The notes below the pieces were generated by a model. The model was given only the letters and a program-made list of their open reading frames with translations, was not told the origin of the DNA and ran no database searches. From positions 1-50,837 of the forward strand of contig LDXQ01000004.1 of the NCBI GenBank assembly GCA_001443485.1: 50,837 nucleotides of DNA. Reading direction: 5' to 3'. The stretch's first letter is position 1. Every line of letters begins with the position of its first letter. This stretch comes from Candidatus Sysuimicrobiota bacterium CSP1-3. Lineage in GTDB: Bacteria > Sysuimicrobiota > Sysuimicrobiia > Sysuimicrobiales > Humicultoraceae. The translations under genes and the position numbers were made by a program. Positions 9,524 to 19,326 of the stretch are shown here, piece after piece.

Positions 9524-9885
9524 ACCCCCCTAATCCGCTTCTGAATGGTCCGTACCTGCCTTAACCGGCAGGTCTGGGTGGCGGCAGCGGCCGAGACCGG
9601 GAAAAACTTCCGAAAGCCTGCAAAATCTGCCGAAAGAAGGAAGGTTCGCCCCCGCTCGCAGGCGAATACGGCGGACTGTTAGGGAGGGGCGAGGCATCAT
9701 ATTCCCGAGGGTTCAATCCCAGACACGTCTTCCCAGGTTATTCCTCCTTCCGCCTGCTTAGCTTGCCCCTCGATCTGCTTGACCCGTCACCGCGGCACGA
9801 CCGCTGGTGCGATTGGAAAAGTGCATATTGCTGCAAAGCCTGCGGGCGGGGCTCTCAGTCTGGGTGCGAAAAGGGGGAGAGTGCG
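9524..9885. other. Intergenic region with a short hairpin, no gene seen
   Basis: About 360 bp between the regulator and a secreted protein. A 7-bp stem (ACCTGCC at 9554-9560, GGCAGGT at 9567-9573) lies soon after the regulator stop but has no T-run, so it is at best a weak terminator. Two CCGAAAG repeats lie near 9607-9637. TTGACC at 9779-9784 resembles a -35 box but lacks a good -10 partner. Confidence 0.45.
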
Positions 9886-11352
9886 ATGAATTTCGTGCTC
9901 CGGACGAGGAGGCTGCGTGTCCTCGTCGTCCTGTCTCTGGTGGTTGTCTCCATGCTCCTCGGGCCGGGCATCGGCCGCACGTACGCCTTCCACGAGGCGA
10001 CCTTTGCGGCAAATGCGACCGGACTTGCCGTAACCCCCAGCCGCTTTCTGATCGTCAGATGCAATGGCAATGAGGTGAAAGTGCTGTCGGTCGGGGCCAA
10101 CGGGTCGTCCACCAACTTCGCGGATACCCCCGATGGCACGGACGGCGTCGTCGGCTGCTTGAATCCGTCAATCGCGATCCCCCCGTCCACGGACGGGTAC
10201 CTTGGGTCCGGCGTCCCACGGCAGAACTTCGCCGGGTTTAGGTCGGGATACGCATACATTACGCAGACGACCTCCACGGGAACGACGATTTATCAAATCG
10301 ACCTCGCTGGAAATGTCACCGAGTTTCTGTCGAGCGTCCCGTGCGCTTCATCTACCGGCCATTATGCCGACCTGGTCTTCCAGACGGTCGAGACCAATAC
10401 GATCACCCATCAGGGCCCCTTCGGGAATCATGGCTTGATGTTCATCACCTGCACCAACGGCAAGATCTGGAAGGTGAACGACGCGGCGACGCCAGGGGCA
10501 GTCCTTATCATCGACCTGCTGACCCAAGGGATCGACAACATCCAGGGCCCGAGTCAGGCGCCAACCGGGTTTACCCCGGCGTCTGGCTACCTCTGCGTCG
10601 CCTCCCCGACGGAAGGCCCGGGAAGAGTGTTCTGCGTGAACAATGCCGGGGGAGTCGTGACGGTGGATGACACCTGGCCGGACGCAAACGGCCTCGACTT
10701 CTTCCCCGGGACCTGTACCTATGAGCCGGGGACCACAGGCGCCGCGCAAGGCGGCAACTACTACGTGTCTACGCCTGTGAGCACGGTCGGCACGATCTTC
10801 AAGTACCTTCCCAGTCCCTTCAAGACGCCGCCCGGGTCGTTTGCCAACGCAGCACTCGTGACCCGCGCCGGAAACAACCAGCCCAACAAGGGACTAGGCA
10901 AGCTCACCCCCGCCTCGGGGGGGACGATTGCTGCGTACGATGCGCATCCCGGCAAGTTCCACCGCGACGCGGCCTTCGTCGACTGCTCGATCCCCACCGT
11001 CGTGATTGTTGACGTCTCGCCGGGCGAGGCGGGGACCGTCATCAACCAGAAGAGCCAGGGAACCGTTCCCATTTCCATCGTCGGGAGCGCGGCCGTCCCG
11101 GCCACGAGCATTGATCCGCTATCGGTGCGGTGCGGGTTCACCGGTGGTCCCGGTGACGCACAGGTCATCTCCTACCAAATCAAAGACATCTCCGGTCCCG
11201 ACGGAAACCCCGATGGTATCCTTGACTTCGTCGGCTATTTTGAGCGGACAGAAATGAATCTTCCGCCCACACCCTCCCCCTGGCGGGGCCCGATTTTCTG
11301 TCGGGGCACTTACTCCGCAGGGAATGACCCGAGGTTCGACGGGGGAGGATAG
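9886..11352 (+). CDS. Secreted protein of unknown function
   Basis: A 488-residue exported protein. A basic start and hydrophobic segment (about residues 6-27), then a likely cleavage near TYAF, form a Sec-type signal peptide. The main body is rich in Gly, Ser, Thr and Asn with short beta-like stretches, suggesting a beta-propeller or similar fold; I cannot name it. From about residue 372 there is a segment of the type VDVSPGEAGTVINQKSQGTV, resembling a module in many secreted bacterial proteins (VDIKPG...IN...G.IPVAI). Paired cysteines (CSIPT, VRCG, IFCRG) suggest disulfides. GGGGGAGA precedes the ATG at 9886; the frame opens earlier at 9763 but without signal-like sequence. Confidence 0.75.
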   Translation: MNFVLRTRRLRVLVVLSLVVVSMLLGPGIGRTYAFHEATFAANATGLAVTPSRFLIVRCNGNEVKVLSVGANGSSTNFADTPDGTDGVVGCLNPSIAIPPSTDGYLGSGVPRQNFAGFRSGYAYITQTTSTGTTIYQIDLAGNVTEFLSSVPCASSTGHYADLVFQTVETNTITHQGPFGNHGLMFITCTNGKIWKVNDAATPGAVLIIDLLTQGIDNIQGPSQAPTGFTPASGYLCVASPTEGPGRVFCVNNAGGVVTVDDTWPDANGLDFFPGTCTYEPGTTGAAQGGNYYVSTPVSTVGTIFKYLPSPFKTPPGSFANAALVTRAGNNQPNKGLGKLTPASGGTIAAYDAHPGKFHRDAAFVDCSIPTVVIVDVSPGEAGTVINQKSQGTVPISIVGSAAVPATSIDPLSVRCGFTGGPGDAQVISYQIKDISGPDGNPDGILDFVGYFERTEMNLPPTPSPWRGPIFCRGTYSAGNDPRFDGGG

Positions 11353-11403
11353 CGGGTTAGGGCACGGCCCTCAGAGAATAGAACTGCGGTCAGCGAAAGG
11401 AAA

Positions 11404-11453
11404 CGGGCTCGCCGCTCCGTCAGCGATCATCGCTGCGAAAACCGGCGAGCCCG
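11404..11453. other. Nested inverted repeat (structured element)
   Basis: An 11-bp outer stem (CGGGCTCGCCG at 11404-11414 and CGGCGAGCCCG at 11443-11453) encloses an inner palindrome, CAGCGAT-C-ATCGCTG (11421-11435). It lies 50 bp after the stop of the secreted protein and 110 bp before the next gene. It has no T-run, so it may be a Rho-assisted terminator, an mRNA-stabilising structure or a repeat element. Confidence 0.6.
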
Positions 11454-11562
11454 AGTCATCTTCTGCACCAAATCGAACACGGCTTCTCGCCCGCGGGCGG
11501 ACTTGTTAAGATGAGCCAGTTCGTCCTCTTCGAATGCGTGACTCGGAGACCGGGGGAGCGCG

Positions 11563-12711
11563 ATGACGCGAAGCCGAGCTTTCCTCATCCTCTTGACACT
11601 ATCCCTCTCGCCTGCGGCCTTCCGCCTGGCCGATCATGATGCCGCTGCGTCTCTGGCGCCGCCCTCGATCCGGCTCCAGCCGATCGTCACGGGTCTGGAC
11701 TCGCCAGTTCACCTCACCCACGCCGGCGACGGCTCCGGTCGGCTGTTCGTCGTGGAGCAGGAGGGCGTGATCCGCATCGTCCGCGACGGGCGGCTGCTGC
11801 CGCAGCCGTTCCTGGACATCCGCAGCCGGGTGATCTCGGGTGGGGAGATGGGCCTGCTCAGCGTCGCCTTCCACCCGCAGTACGCGCGCAACGGACGGTT
11901 CTTCGTCAACTACACGGCGAACAGCACGACCCTACGCACGGTGATCGCGGAGTACCGGGTGTCGGCCGATGATCCCAACGTCGCCGATACTGCAGAGCGC
12001 GTCCTCCTGGAGATCCCCCAGCCTTTCCGCAACCACAACGGCGGACTGAATCTCTTCGGCCCGGACGGGATGCTTTACATCGGGATGGGGGACGGCGGCT
12101 CCGGGGGCGATCCGCTGAACAACGGCCAGCGCCTGGATACGCTGCTGGGCAAACTACTTCGTATCGACGTGGGCGGCGGCTCGCCGTACCGCGTGCCGCC
12201 GGACAACCCCTTCGTGGATCGGTCCGGCGCGCGCCCCGAGGTCTGGGCCTACGGTCTGCGCAATCCCTGGCGCTTCGCCTTCGACCGGGCTGGCGGCCGG
12301 CTCTTCCTCGCCGACGTGGGTCAGCACCGGTGGGAGGAGATCGACCTGATAGCGAAGGGTGGAAACTACGGCTGGCGGACTATGGAGGGCGCGCACTGCT
12401 TCAACCCGCCCTCCGCCTGCAACCGGACAGGCCTAGTCCTGCCCATCGCCGAGTACGGACGCGAAGGAGGCTGTTCTGTCACCGGTGGCTCCGTCTCCCG
12501 CGGCACACGCATCCGCGCCCTGGTCGGGCGCTACATCTTCGGCGATTACTGCGGCGGTACACTGTGGTCTCTGCGTGAAAGCGGCGGTCGCTGGGTGATG
12601 GAGACACTGCTGGCGACCGACCTGCGGGTCAGTTCCTTCGGAGAAGACCAGGCAGGTGAACTCTACGTCGTCGACCACCGCGGCGCCGTCTACGAGATCG
12701 TTTCCCGCTAG
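11563..12711 (+). CDS. Secreted glucose/sorbosone-dehydrogenase-family protein (PQQ-type propeller)
   Basis: A 382-residue exported beta-propeller of the GSDH family (YliI/Asd and soluble glucose dehydrogenase type). A signal peptide (about residues 5-30) is followed by family signatures: LFVVEQEGVIRIV, GGEMGLLSVAFHP, FVNYTA, the catalytic-loop NHNGGLNLFGPDG, LGKLLRIDV, YGLRNPWRFAFD and GGNYGW. In the family PQQ binds above a calcium-supported propeller and aldose sugars are oxidised outside the cytoplasm. PQQ synthesis genes are not in this window, and some members lack enzymatic activity, so the activity is inference. GGGGGAGCGCG precedes the ATG. It may form a secreted pair with the upstream protein. 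Confidence 0.85.
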   Translation: MTRSRAFLILLTLSLSPAAFRLADHDAAASLAPPSIRLQPIVTGLDSPVHLTHAGDGSGRLFVVEQEGVIRIVRDGRLLPQPFLDIRSRVISGGEMGLLSVAFHPQYARNGRFFVNYTANSTTLRTVIAEYRVSADDPNVADTAERVLLEIPQPFRNHNGGLNLFGPDGMLYIGMGDGGSGGDPLNNGQRLDTLLGKLLRIDVGGGSPYRVPPDNPFVDRSGARPEVWAYGLRNPWRFAFDRAGGRLFLADVGQHRWEEIDLIAKGGNYGWRTMEGAHCFNPPSACNRTGLVLPIAEYGREGGCSVTGGSVSRGTRIRALVGRYIFGDYCGGTLWSLRESGGRWVMETLLATDLRVSSFGEDQAGELYVVDHRGAVYEIVSR

Positions 12712-12896
12712 AATTCTCTTTCTCGCCGCCCATCCGCTCTCGCGCAGCGCGGCGTCTGCAGGCGCCCAACATCGGGCGTAGAACTGATGCCCTGCCCCCA
12801 CCGGGGGGCCGTAATCTGAAACAGAGCCGGGCTTCTCTATTAAAGGAAGCCACGGCGAGGCGGAGCGGCCTGCGGCCGCCTCGTCACAGGTGCTTC

Positions 12897-14288
12897 ATGC
12901 GCACGCTGTTCAAACACGGCACGGTCGTCACGCCCGACAAGACGTTCCCTGCGGACCTGCTCGTCGACGGGGAGCGGATCGCCGCGATCGCCCCGGACCT
13001 GCCGGCGGACGGCGCGACGGTCGTGGACGGCGGCGGGACGTACCTCCTGCCCGGCGGCATCGACGTGCACACGCACCTGGACATGCCGCTTAATGGCATC
13101 GCCTCCGCCGATGATTTCCACAGCGGTCACGTGGCCGCGGCTTTCGGCGGGACCACGTCGCATATCGACTTCGCCATTCAGCCCAAGGGGGCGGCGCTGC
13201 GAGAGGCGCTGGACCTCTGGCACGAGCGCGCCAGGGGCAAGGCCTGTATCGACTACGGGTTTCACATGACGATCGCCGACCCGACGCCGGCCGTGCTGCG
13301 GGAGATCGCGCGGCTGCCGGAGTGGGGTGTGCCCTCGGTCAAAGTCCTGATGGCCTACAAGGGGCGGCTGCAGGTGGACGACGCCACGCTCTTCGCCGTG
13401 CTGCGGGAAGCCGCGCGCCACGGCCTCCTCACGATGGTGCACTGCGAGAACGGCGACGTCATCGAGATCCTGACGCGCGAGGCTGTGGCCGCCGGGAACC
13501 TGGGGCCCAAGTTCCACCCGCTGACCCGGCCGGCAGAACTGGAAGGCGAGGCGACCGGCCGGGCGATCGCCCTGGCGGCGGTCGCCGCCGCGCCAGTCTA
13601 CATCGTGCATCTGACCTGCGATCTGGCGCTGCAGCAGGTGCGCGGGGCGAGGGCGCGGGGGCAGCACGTCTGGGCGGAGACCTGCCCCCAGTACTTCTTC
13701 TTCACCGCGGATGACCTGGACCGGCCGGGGTTTGAGGGGGCGAAGTTTGTCTGTTCGCCGCCGTTTCGTACCACGCGGGACCAGGAGGCGCTGTGGGAGG
13801 GCGTGCGCGACGGGACGCTCTCCGTCGTCTCCACGGATCACTGCCCGTTCAACTTCGCCACCGAGAAGGTCCGGGGCCGCGATGACTTCACGAAGATCCC
13901 CAACGGCGTGCCGGTTATCGAGGACCGCCTGTCGGTGCTGCACGACGCCGGGGTGGTGGCAGGGCGCATCTCCCTCAACCGCTTCGTCGAGTTGACGGCG
14001 ACCAACCCCGCCCGGCTCTTCGGGCTGTACCCACGGAAGGGCGCGCTCGCGGTGGGCGCCGACGCGGACATCGTGTTGTGGGATCCAAAGCGCGAGCGCA
14101 CGCTGAGCGCGCGGACGCACCACATGCGGGTGGACTACAACCTGTTCGAAGGGATGACGGTCCGGGGCGCCCCCGCGGGTGTGTGGCTACGCGGCCGGCA
14201 GATCGTGGACGGGGACCGGTTCCTCGGCCAACCGGGGACCGGGCAATTCCTGCACCGGGACCGATTTGCGGTGGAACTGGCGCCGTAA
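12897..14288 (+). CDS. hyuA: Hydantoinase/dihydropyrimidinase (cyclic amidohydrolase)
   Basis: A 463-residue binuclear-zinc hydrolase opening five- or six-membered cyclic ureides such as hydantoins and dihydropyrimidines. The metal residues are in place: His58 and His60 ([12 protein letters not shown]), carboxylated Lys149 ([12 protein letters not shown]), His182 (MVHCENG), His238 (IVHLTC) and Asp314 (STDHCPF). The length is typical for D-hydantoinases. An AGGTG lies just upstream of the ATG. It starts the apparent eight-gene operon, 11 bp ahead of a PLP enzyme. HyuA of the E. coli ygeW-xdhD region is the positional parallel. Physiological substrate in this context is inferred to be a purine-derived ureide, not shown. 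Confidence 0.88.
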   Translation: MRTLFKHGTVVTPDKTFPADLLVDGERIAAIAPDLPADGATVVDGGGTYLLPGGIDVHTHLDMPLNGIASADDFHSGHVAAAFGGTTSHIDFAIQPKGAALREALDLWHERARGKACIDYGFHMTIADPTPAVLREIARLPEWGVPSVKVLMAYKGRLQVDDATLFAVLREAARHGLLTMVHCENGDVIEILTREAVAAGNLGPKFHPLTRPAELEGEATGRAIALAAVAAAPVYIVHLTCDLALQQVRGARARGQHVWAETCPQYFFFTADDLDRPGFEGAKFVCSPPFRTTRDQEALWEGVRDGTLSVVSTDHCPFNFATEKVRGRDDFTKIPNGVPVIEDRLSVLHDAGVVAGRISLNRFVELTATNPARLFGLYPRKGALAVGADADIVLWDPKRERTLSARTHHMRVDYNLFEGMTVRGAPAGVWLRGRQIVDGDRFLGQPGTGQFLHRDRFAVELAP

Positions 14289-14299
14289 GGAGAGGACGG

Positions 14300-15795
<1,496 letters not shown>

Positions 15796-15799
<4 letters not shown>

Positions 15800-17217
15800 A
15801 CCCCCTCCCGTCCAGCGTCATCTGCGCGGGGTGCGGCTTCCCGGCCCCGGCGGACGATCCGTTTCCGTTCCGCTGTCCCAACGCCGGCCGCGGCAACGAC
15901 ATGGATCACGTGATGACCGTGGTGCTCGATGCGGCGCACCTGCGGTGGCCGGGGGGCCGGGAGCCCAATCCGTTCGTCCGCTACCGGACGCTATTTCACT
16001 CCTACCATCTGGCTGCGGCTCACGGCATGAGCGATGCGGAGTACGTCGGGCTGGTGGAGCGGCTGGATCGGGCGATCGCCGCCGTGGATGGCCACGGGTT
16101 CACGGAGACTCCTTACGGCCGGAGCGAGGCGCTGAGCGCGGGGTTTGCGCCCGGCGGAGGCCTGTGGGTGAAGGACGAAACGGGGAACGTCTCCGGGTCC
16201 CACAAGGCGCGGCACCTCATGGGGCTGCTGCTCCATCTGGAGGTCGTGGAGCGGATCGGCCTGGTCCCGGTGGCCGGGGGCCCGCCCGACCTGGCGATTG
16301 CCAGCTGCGGCAACGCGGCGCTGGCGGCGGCGGCGGTGGCGCGGGCGGCGGACCGGCGGCTGCAGGTGTTCATCCCCACCGTGGCCGACCCGAAGGTCGT
16401 CGCGCGGCTGCGGCGGCTGGAAGCGGAGCTGACCATCTGCCCGCGGGAGGAGGGTCTTCCCGGCGACCCCACGTACCGCCGGCTGCGGCAGGCCGTGCGG
16501 CAGGGCGCGCTCCCTTTCACCTGCCAGGGGAGCGACAACGGGTTGACCATCGAGGGCGGCAAGACCCTCGGCTACGAGATGGTCTCGGTCCTGGCGGAGG
16601 AGCGTCACCTGCTCGATCGCGTCTTCGTGCAGGTCGGCGGAGGGGCGCTCGCCAGTGCGGTCATCCAGGCCTTTCAGGATGCGGTACGTCTGGGCGTCCT
16701 GGCGCGCCTGCCCCGGATCCACGCGGTGCAAACCCGCGCCGTGCAGCCCCTGGCGCGCGCCTATGACGGCGTGGCCGACCGCATCGTCGATCGCATCGTC
16801 CGGGAACACGGGCGGCGTCCTGCTCCGCCGGATGGGGCCCGGGAGCGGGCCGATCTGATCCTGGCCTCCGCCGCGTCGCCCCTGGTGGAGGAGGAACTGC
16901 GCGACGCCGTCACCCACCGCTCGGAGTTCATGTGGCCGTGGGAGCAAGAGCCCCGCAGCGTCGCCGGCGGGATCATCGACGACGAGACCTATGACTGGGC
17001 GGCGGTGGTGCGCGGCATGATCATGACCGGCGGATACCCGGTGGCCGTCTCGGAGGAGACGCTGCTCGAGGCCAACGGCCTGGCGCGGTCGGCCACCGGG
17101 ATCAACGTCGATCCGACCGGATCGGCGGGTCTGGCCGGACTACTTGAGTTGAAGCGTAAACAGGAGGTCGGCGCGGAAGAGCGCGTGGCCGTCCTCTTTA
17201 CGGGAGTGCAGCGTTGA
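15796..17217 (+). CDS. PLP-dependent enzyme, threonine-synthase-like, with N-terminal cysteine motif
   Basis: A 473-residue fold-type-II PLP enzyme. The N-terminus has CxxC (Cys10, Cys13) and a further Cys27, like the zinc-ribbon segment of many threonine synthases. The PLP lysine is Lys137 in [10 protein letters not shown], and a phosphate-loop-like [12 protein letters not shown] follows at 169-180. A glycine loop [12 protein letters not shown] lies near 285. The GTG start overlaps the previous stop (GTGA), so the two PLP proteins are made together. Threonine synthase activity is unlikely given the setting; amino acid ammonia-lyase or beta-replacement is more plausible. It is distinct from its neighbour and not a recent duplicate. 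Confidence 0.75.
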
Positions 17218-17245
17218 ACGGTACGGACACAAGGAGGCAACGGGG

Positions 17246-18199
17246 ATGAGGAGCTTTCTCGGTCGGGACATTCTCTCGCTCAAGGACTTCGAGCGGATGG
17301 AGTACTTCCGGGTCTTCCAGGTGTGCGAGGACCTGAAGCCGTATGCGCGGGACCGGCGCAACGGCGACCTGCTGAAGGAGAAGACGCTGGTCACCGCCTT
17401 CTATCAGCCGAGCACGCGCACGCGGCTGGCCACCGAGGCGGCGATGCACCGTCTGGGCGGGCGCGTCGTCGGCTTCTCCGACGCGAAGATGACTCGGGCG
17501 GGCGACTTCTACCAGGAGTCGATCAAAGACACGTTCCACATGCTGGAATATTACGGCGACGTCATCGCCATCCGCCACTTTCAGCAGGGCGCCCCGGCGG
17601 AGGCGGCGCGCTGGGCGTCGGTGCCGGTGATCAACTGCGGCGACGGGTGGGGCGAGCACCCGACGCAGGTGCTGACCGACCTGTACACGATCTGGAGCGA
17701 ACGCGGCACCCTGGACGGCCTGAAGGTCCTCTGCGTCGGGGACATGCGCATGCGCACGATGCACTCGCTGCTCTACGCGATGTCGCAGTTCGACATGCCG
17801 GCCTTCGTCGTGTCGCCTCCCGAGATGTCGCTGCTGCCGCAGTTCAAGGCCGAACTGGACGAGCGCAACGTCCTTTATACGGAGGTCCCGTCCGTCGAGG
17901 ACGTCATCGCCGAGGCGGACGTGATCTACATGGAGCCGGTGGTGCAGGCGGACTACACCAAGTCGCGGGAGGAGGCCGCCGGCGAGCGCGGCACGACCCC
18001 GGCCGCCTACAAGGTCACCCGAGAGATGCTGCGCCGGAAGGCCAAGCGGGACGCCATCATCCTGCACTCCCTGCCGCGGATGGACGAACTGCCGGAAGAC
18101 GTGGACGCCACACGCCACGCCCGGTACTGGATCGAGGCCTTCAACGGCGTGGTCCTGCGCATGGCCCTGCTGGCCCTCGTCCTGGGCGCGGTGGAGTAG
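17246..18199 (+). CDS. Aspartate-carbamoyltransferase-like enzyme with altered acceptor pocket
   Basis: A 317-residue carbamoyltransferase close in layout to PyrB. The carbamoyl-phosphate loop QPSTRTR is at 54-60, HPTQ at 138-141, and the C-terminal HSLPRMDELPEDVDA at 274-288 matches the PyrB HPLPR...DVD pattern. Two regions differ: the PyrB loop lysine (KGES) reads YQES (89-92), and the aspartate-binding TRVQ is replaced by EPVVQ (230-234). In PyrB those positions contact aspartate and carbamoyl phosphate. A different acceptor, or the reverse reaction releasing carbamoyl phosphate, is therefore likely. AAGGAGG precedes the ATG. It sits 13 bp upstream of a second carbamoyltransferase. Confidence 0.82.
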   Translation: MRSFLGRDILSLKDFERMEYFRVFQVCEDLKPYARDRRNGDLLKEKTLVTAFYQPSTRTRLATEAAMHRLGGRVVGFSDAKMTRAGDFYQESIKDTFHMLEYYGDVIAIRHFQQGAPAEAARWASVPVINCGDGWGEHPTQVLTDLYTIWSERGTLDGLKVLCVGDMRMRTMHSLLYAMSQFDMPAFVVSPPEMSLLPQFKAELDERNVLYTEVPSVEDVIAEADVIYMEPVVQADYTKSREEAAGERGTTPAAYKVTREMLRRKAKRDAIILHSLPRMDELPEDVDATRHARYWIEAFNGVVLRMALLALVLGAVE

Positions 18200-18212
18200 A
18201 GAGGGGCCGGCG

Positions 18213-19190
18213 ATGCAGACCCATCTACGCGGACGCGACCTGATCACCCTGCAGGAGTGGACGAAGGAGGAGATCGACACCGCGCTGGAGGTGGCCTTCG
18301 AATTGAAGCGCCAGCGCGCCCTGGGGCAACCCCACGCGATCCTGCGGGACAAGGTCCTGGCGATGCTCTTCTTCTACTCCAGCACGCGGACGCGGGCCTC
18401 CTTCGAGGCGGGGATGGCGCAGCTGGGCGGGCACGCCCAGTTCATCGAGAGCCGCACGACGCAGATCGCCCACGGGGACACGGCCAAGGAGATCGGCGAG
18501 ATCCTGGGCCGGTACGACGACGGCATCGCCATCCGCAACGTGGACTGGGGCCTGGGCAACCGCTACATCCGCGAGGTCGCGGCGGCCAGCCGCGTGCCGG
18601 TGCTGAACATGCAGTGCGACATCTACCACCCCTTCCAGATCCTGGCGGACATCATGACGATCATCGAGAAGAAGGGCCACCCCCGCGGCAAGACGATCAC
18701 GGTGAGCTGGGCCTACGCCGCCAGCTACCAGAAGCCGATCAGCGTGCCCCAGAGCCTGATTCTGTTGATGCCGCGCTTCGGGGTGAACGTGCGCCTGGTG
18801 CACCCGCCGGGCTTTCAATTGATGCCGGAGATCGTGGAGCAGGCGAAGGAGAACGCGCGCCGCGCCCGGGCGGGCTTCGAGATCATGGACGACTTCGACG
18901 CCGGCATGCGGGGGACCGACGTGGTCTACGCCAAGAGCTGGGGGCCGCTGCTCACCGTGAAAACCGACGCCGAAGGCGCAGAACTGGCGGCCCGCTACAA
19001 GGATTGGATCACGGACGAGCGCCGGATGGCGCTGGCACGGGAGGACGCGATCTACATGCATCCCCTGCCGGCCGACCGCAACATCGAAGTCAGCGATGCC
19101 GTCATCGACGGACCCCAGTCCGTGGTCTACGACGAGGCCGAGAATCGCCTGCACGTGCAGAAGGCCGTGATGGCCCTCACGATGACCTGA
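18213..19190 (+). CDS. ygeW: YgeW-type carbamoyltransferase (knotted family)
   Basis: A 325-residue carbamoyltransferase. Carbamoyl-phosphate motif SSTRTR lies at 56-61, then RASFEAGMAQLGGHAQFIES, HGDTAKEIGEILGRYDD, a YHPFQILAD segment in the HPxQ position, and HPLPADR near the C-terminus. The overall pattern resembles N-acetylornithine-type and YgeW enzymes rather than PyrB or ArgF. It is somewhat shorter than E. coli YgeW. In the anaerobic purine pathway YgeW is proposed to release carbamoyl phosphate from a carbamoylated amino acid. Co-location with HyuA, XdhD-like and SsnA proteins supports that role here. A GGGGCCGGCG precedes the ATG. Substrate not proven by sequence. Confidence 0.78.
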   Translation: MQTHLRGRDLITLQEWTKEEIDTALEVAFELKRQRALGQPHAILRDKVLAMLFFYSSTRTRASFEAGMAQLGGHAQFIESRTTQIAHGDTAKEIGEILGRYDDGIAIRNVDWGLGNRYIREVAAASRVPVLNMQCDIYHPFQILADIMTIIEKKGHPRGKTITVSWAYAASYQKPISVPQSLILLMPRFGVNVRLVHPPGFQLMPEIVEQAKENARRARAGFEIMDDFDAGMRGTDVVYAKSWGPLLTVKTDAEGAELAARYKDWITDERRMALAREDAIYMHPLPADRNIEVSDAVIDGPQSVVYDEAENRLHVQKAVMALTMT

Positions 19191-19326
19191 GTCCGTTCGG
19201 CCGCAGGATCAGGCCGGAAGCGGTCCAGACGGGTCCGGCCCGCCGGTCCTCCGATGCTATGCTGAAGGGGGCGGAGTAGAGTCGCGAGAAGAACTGACCC
19301 GCTGATGGACAGGGGGCGGCAGGAGC

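Noticed and set aside
9709-9720. GGTTCAATCCC, like a tRNA T-loop
   Set aside because: The flanking bases do not form a T-stem, and no acceptor, D or anticodon arms are found upstream.
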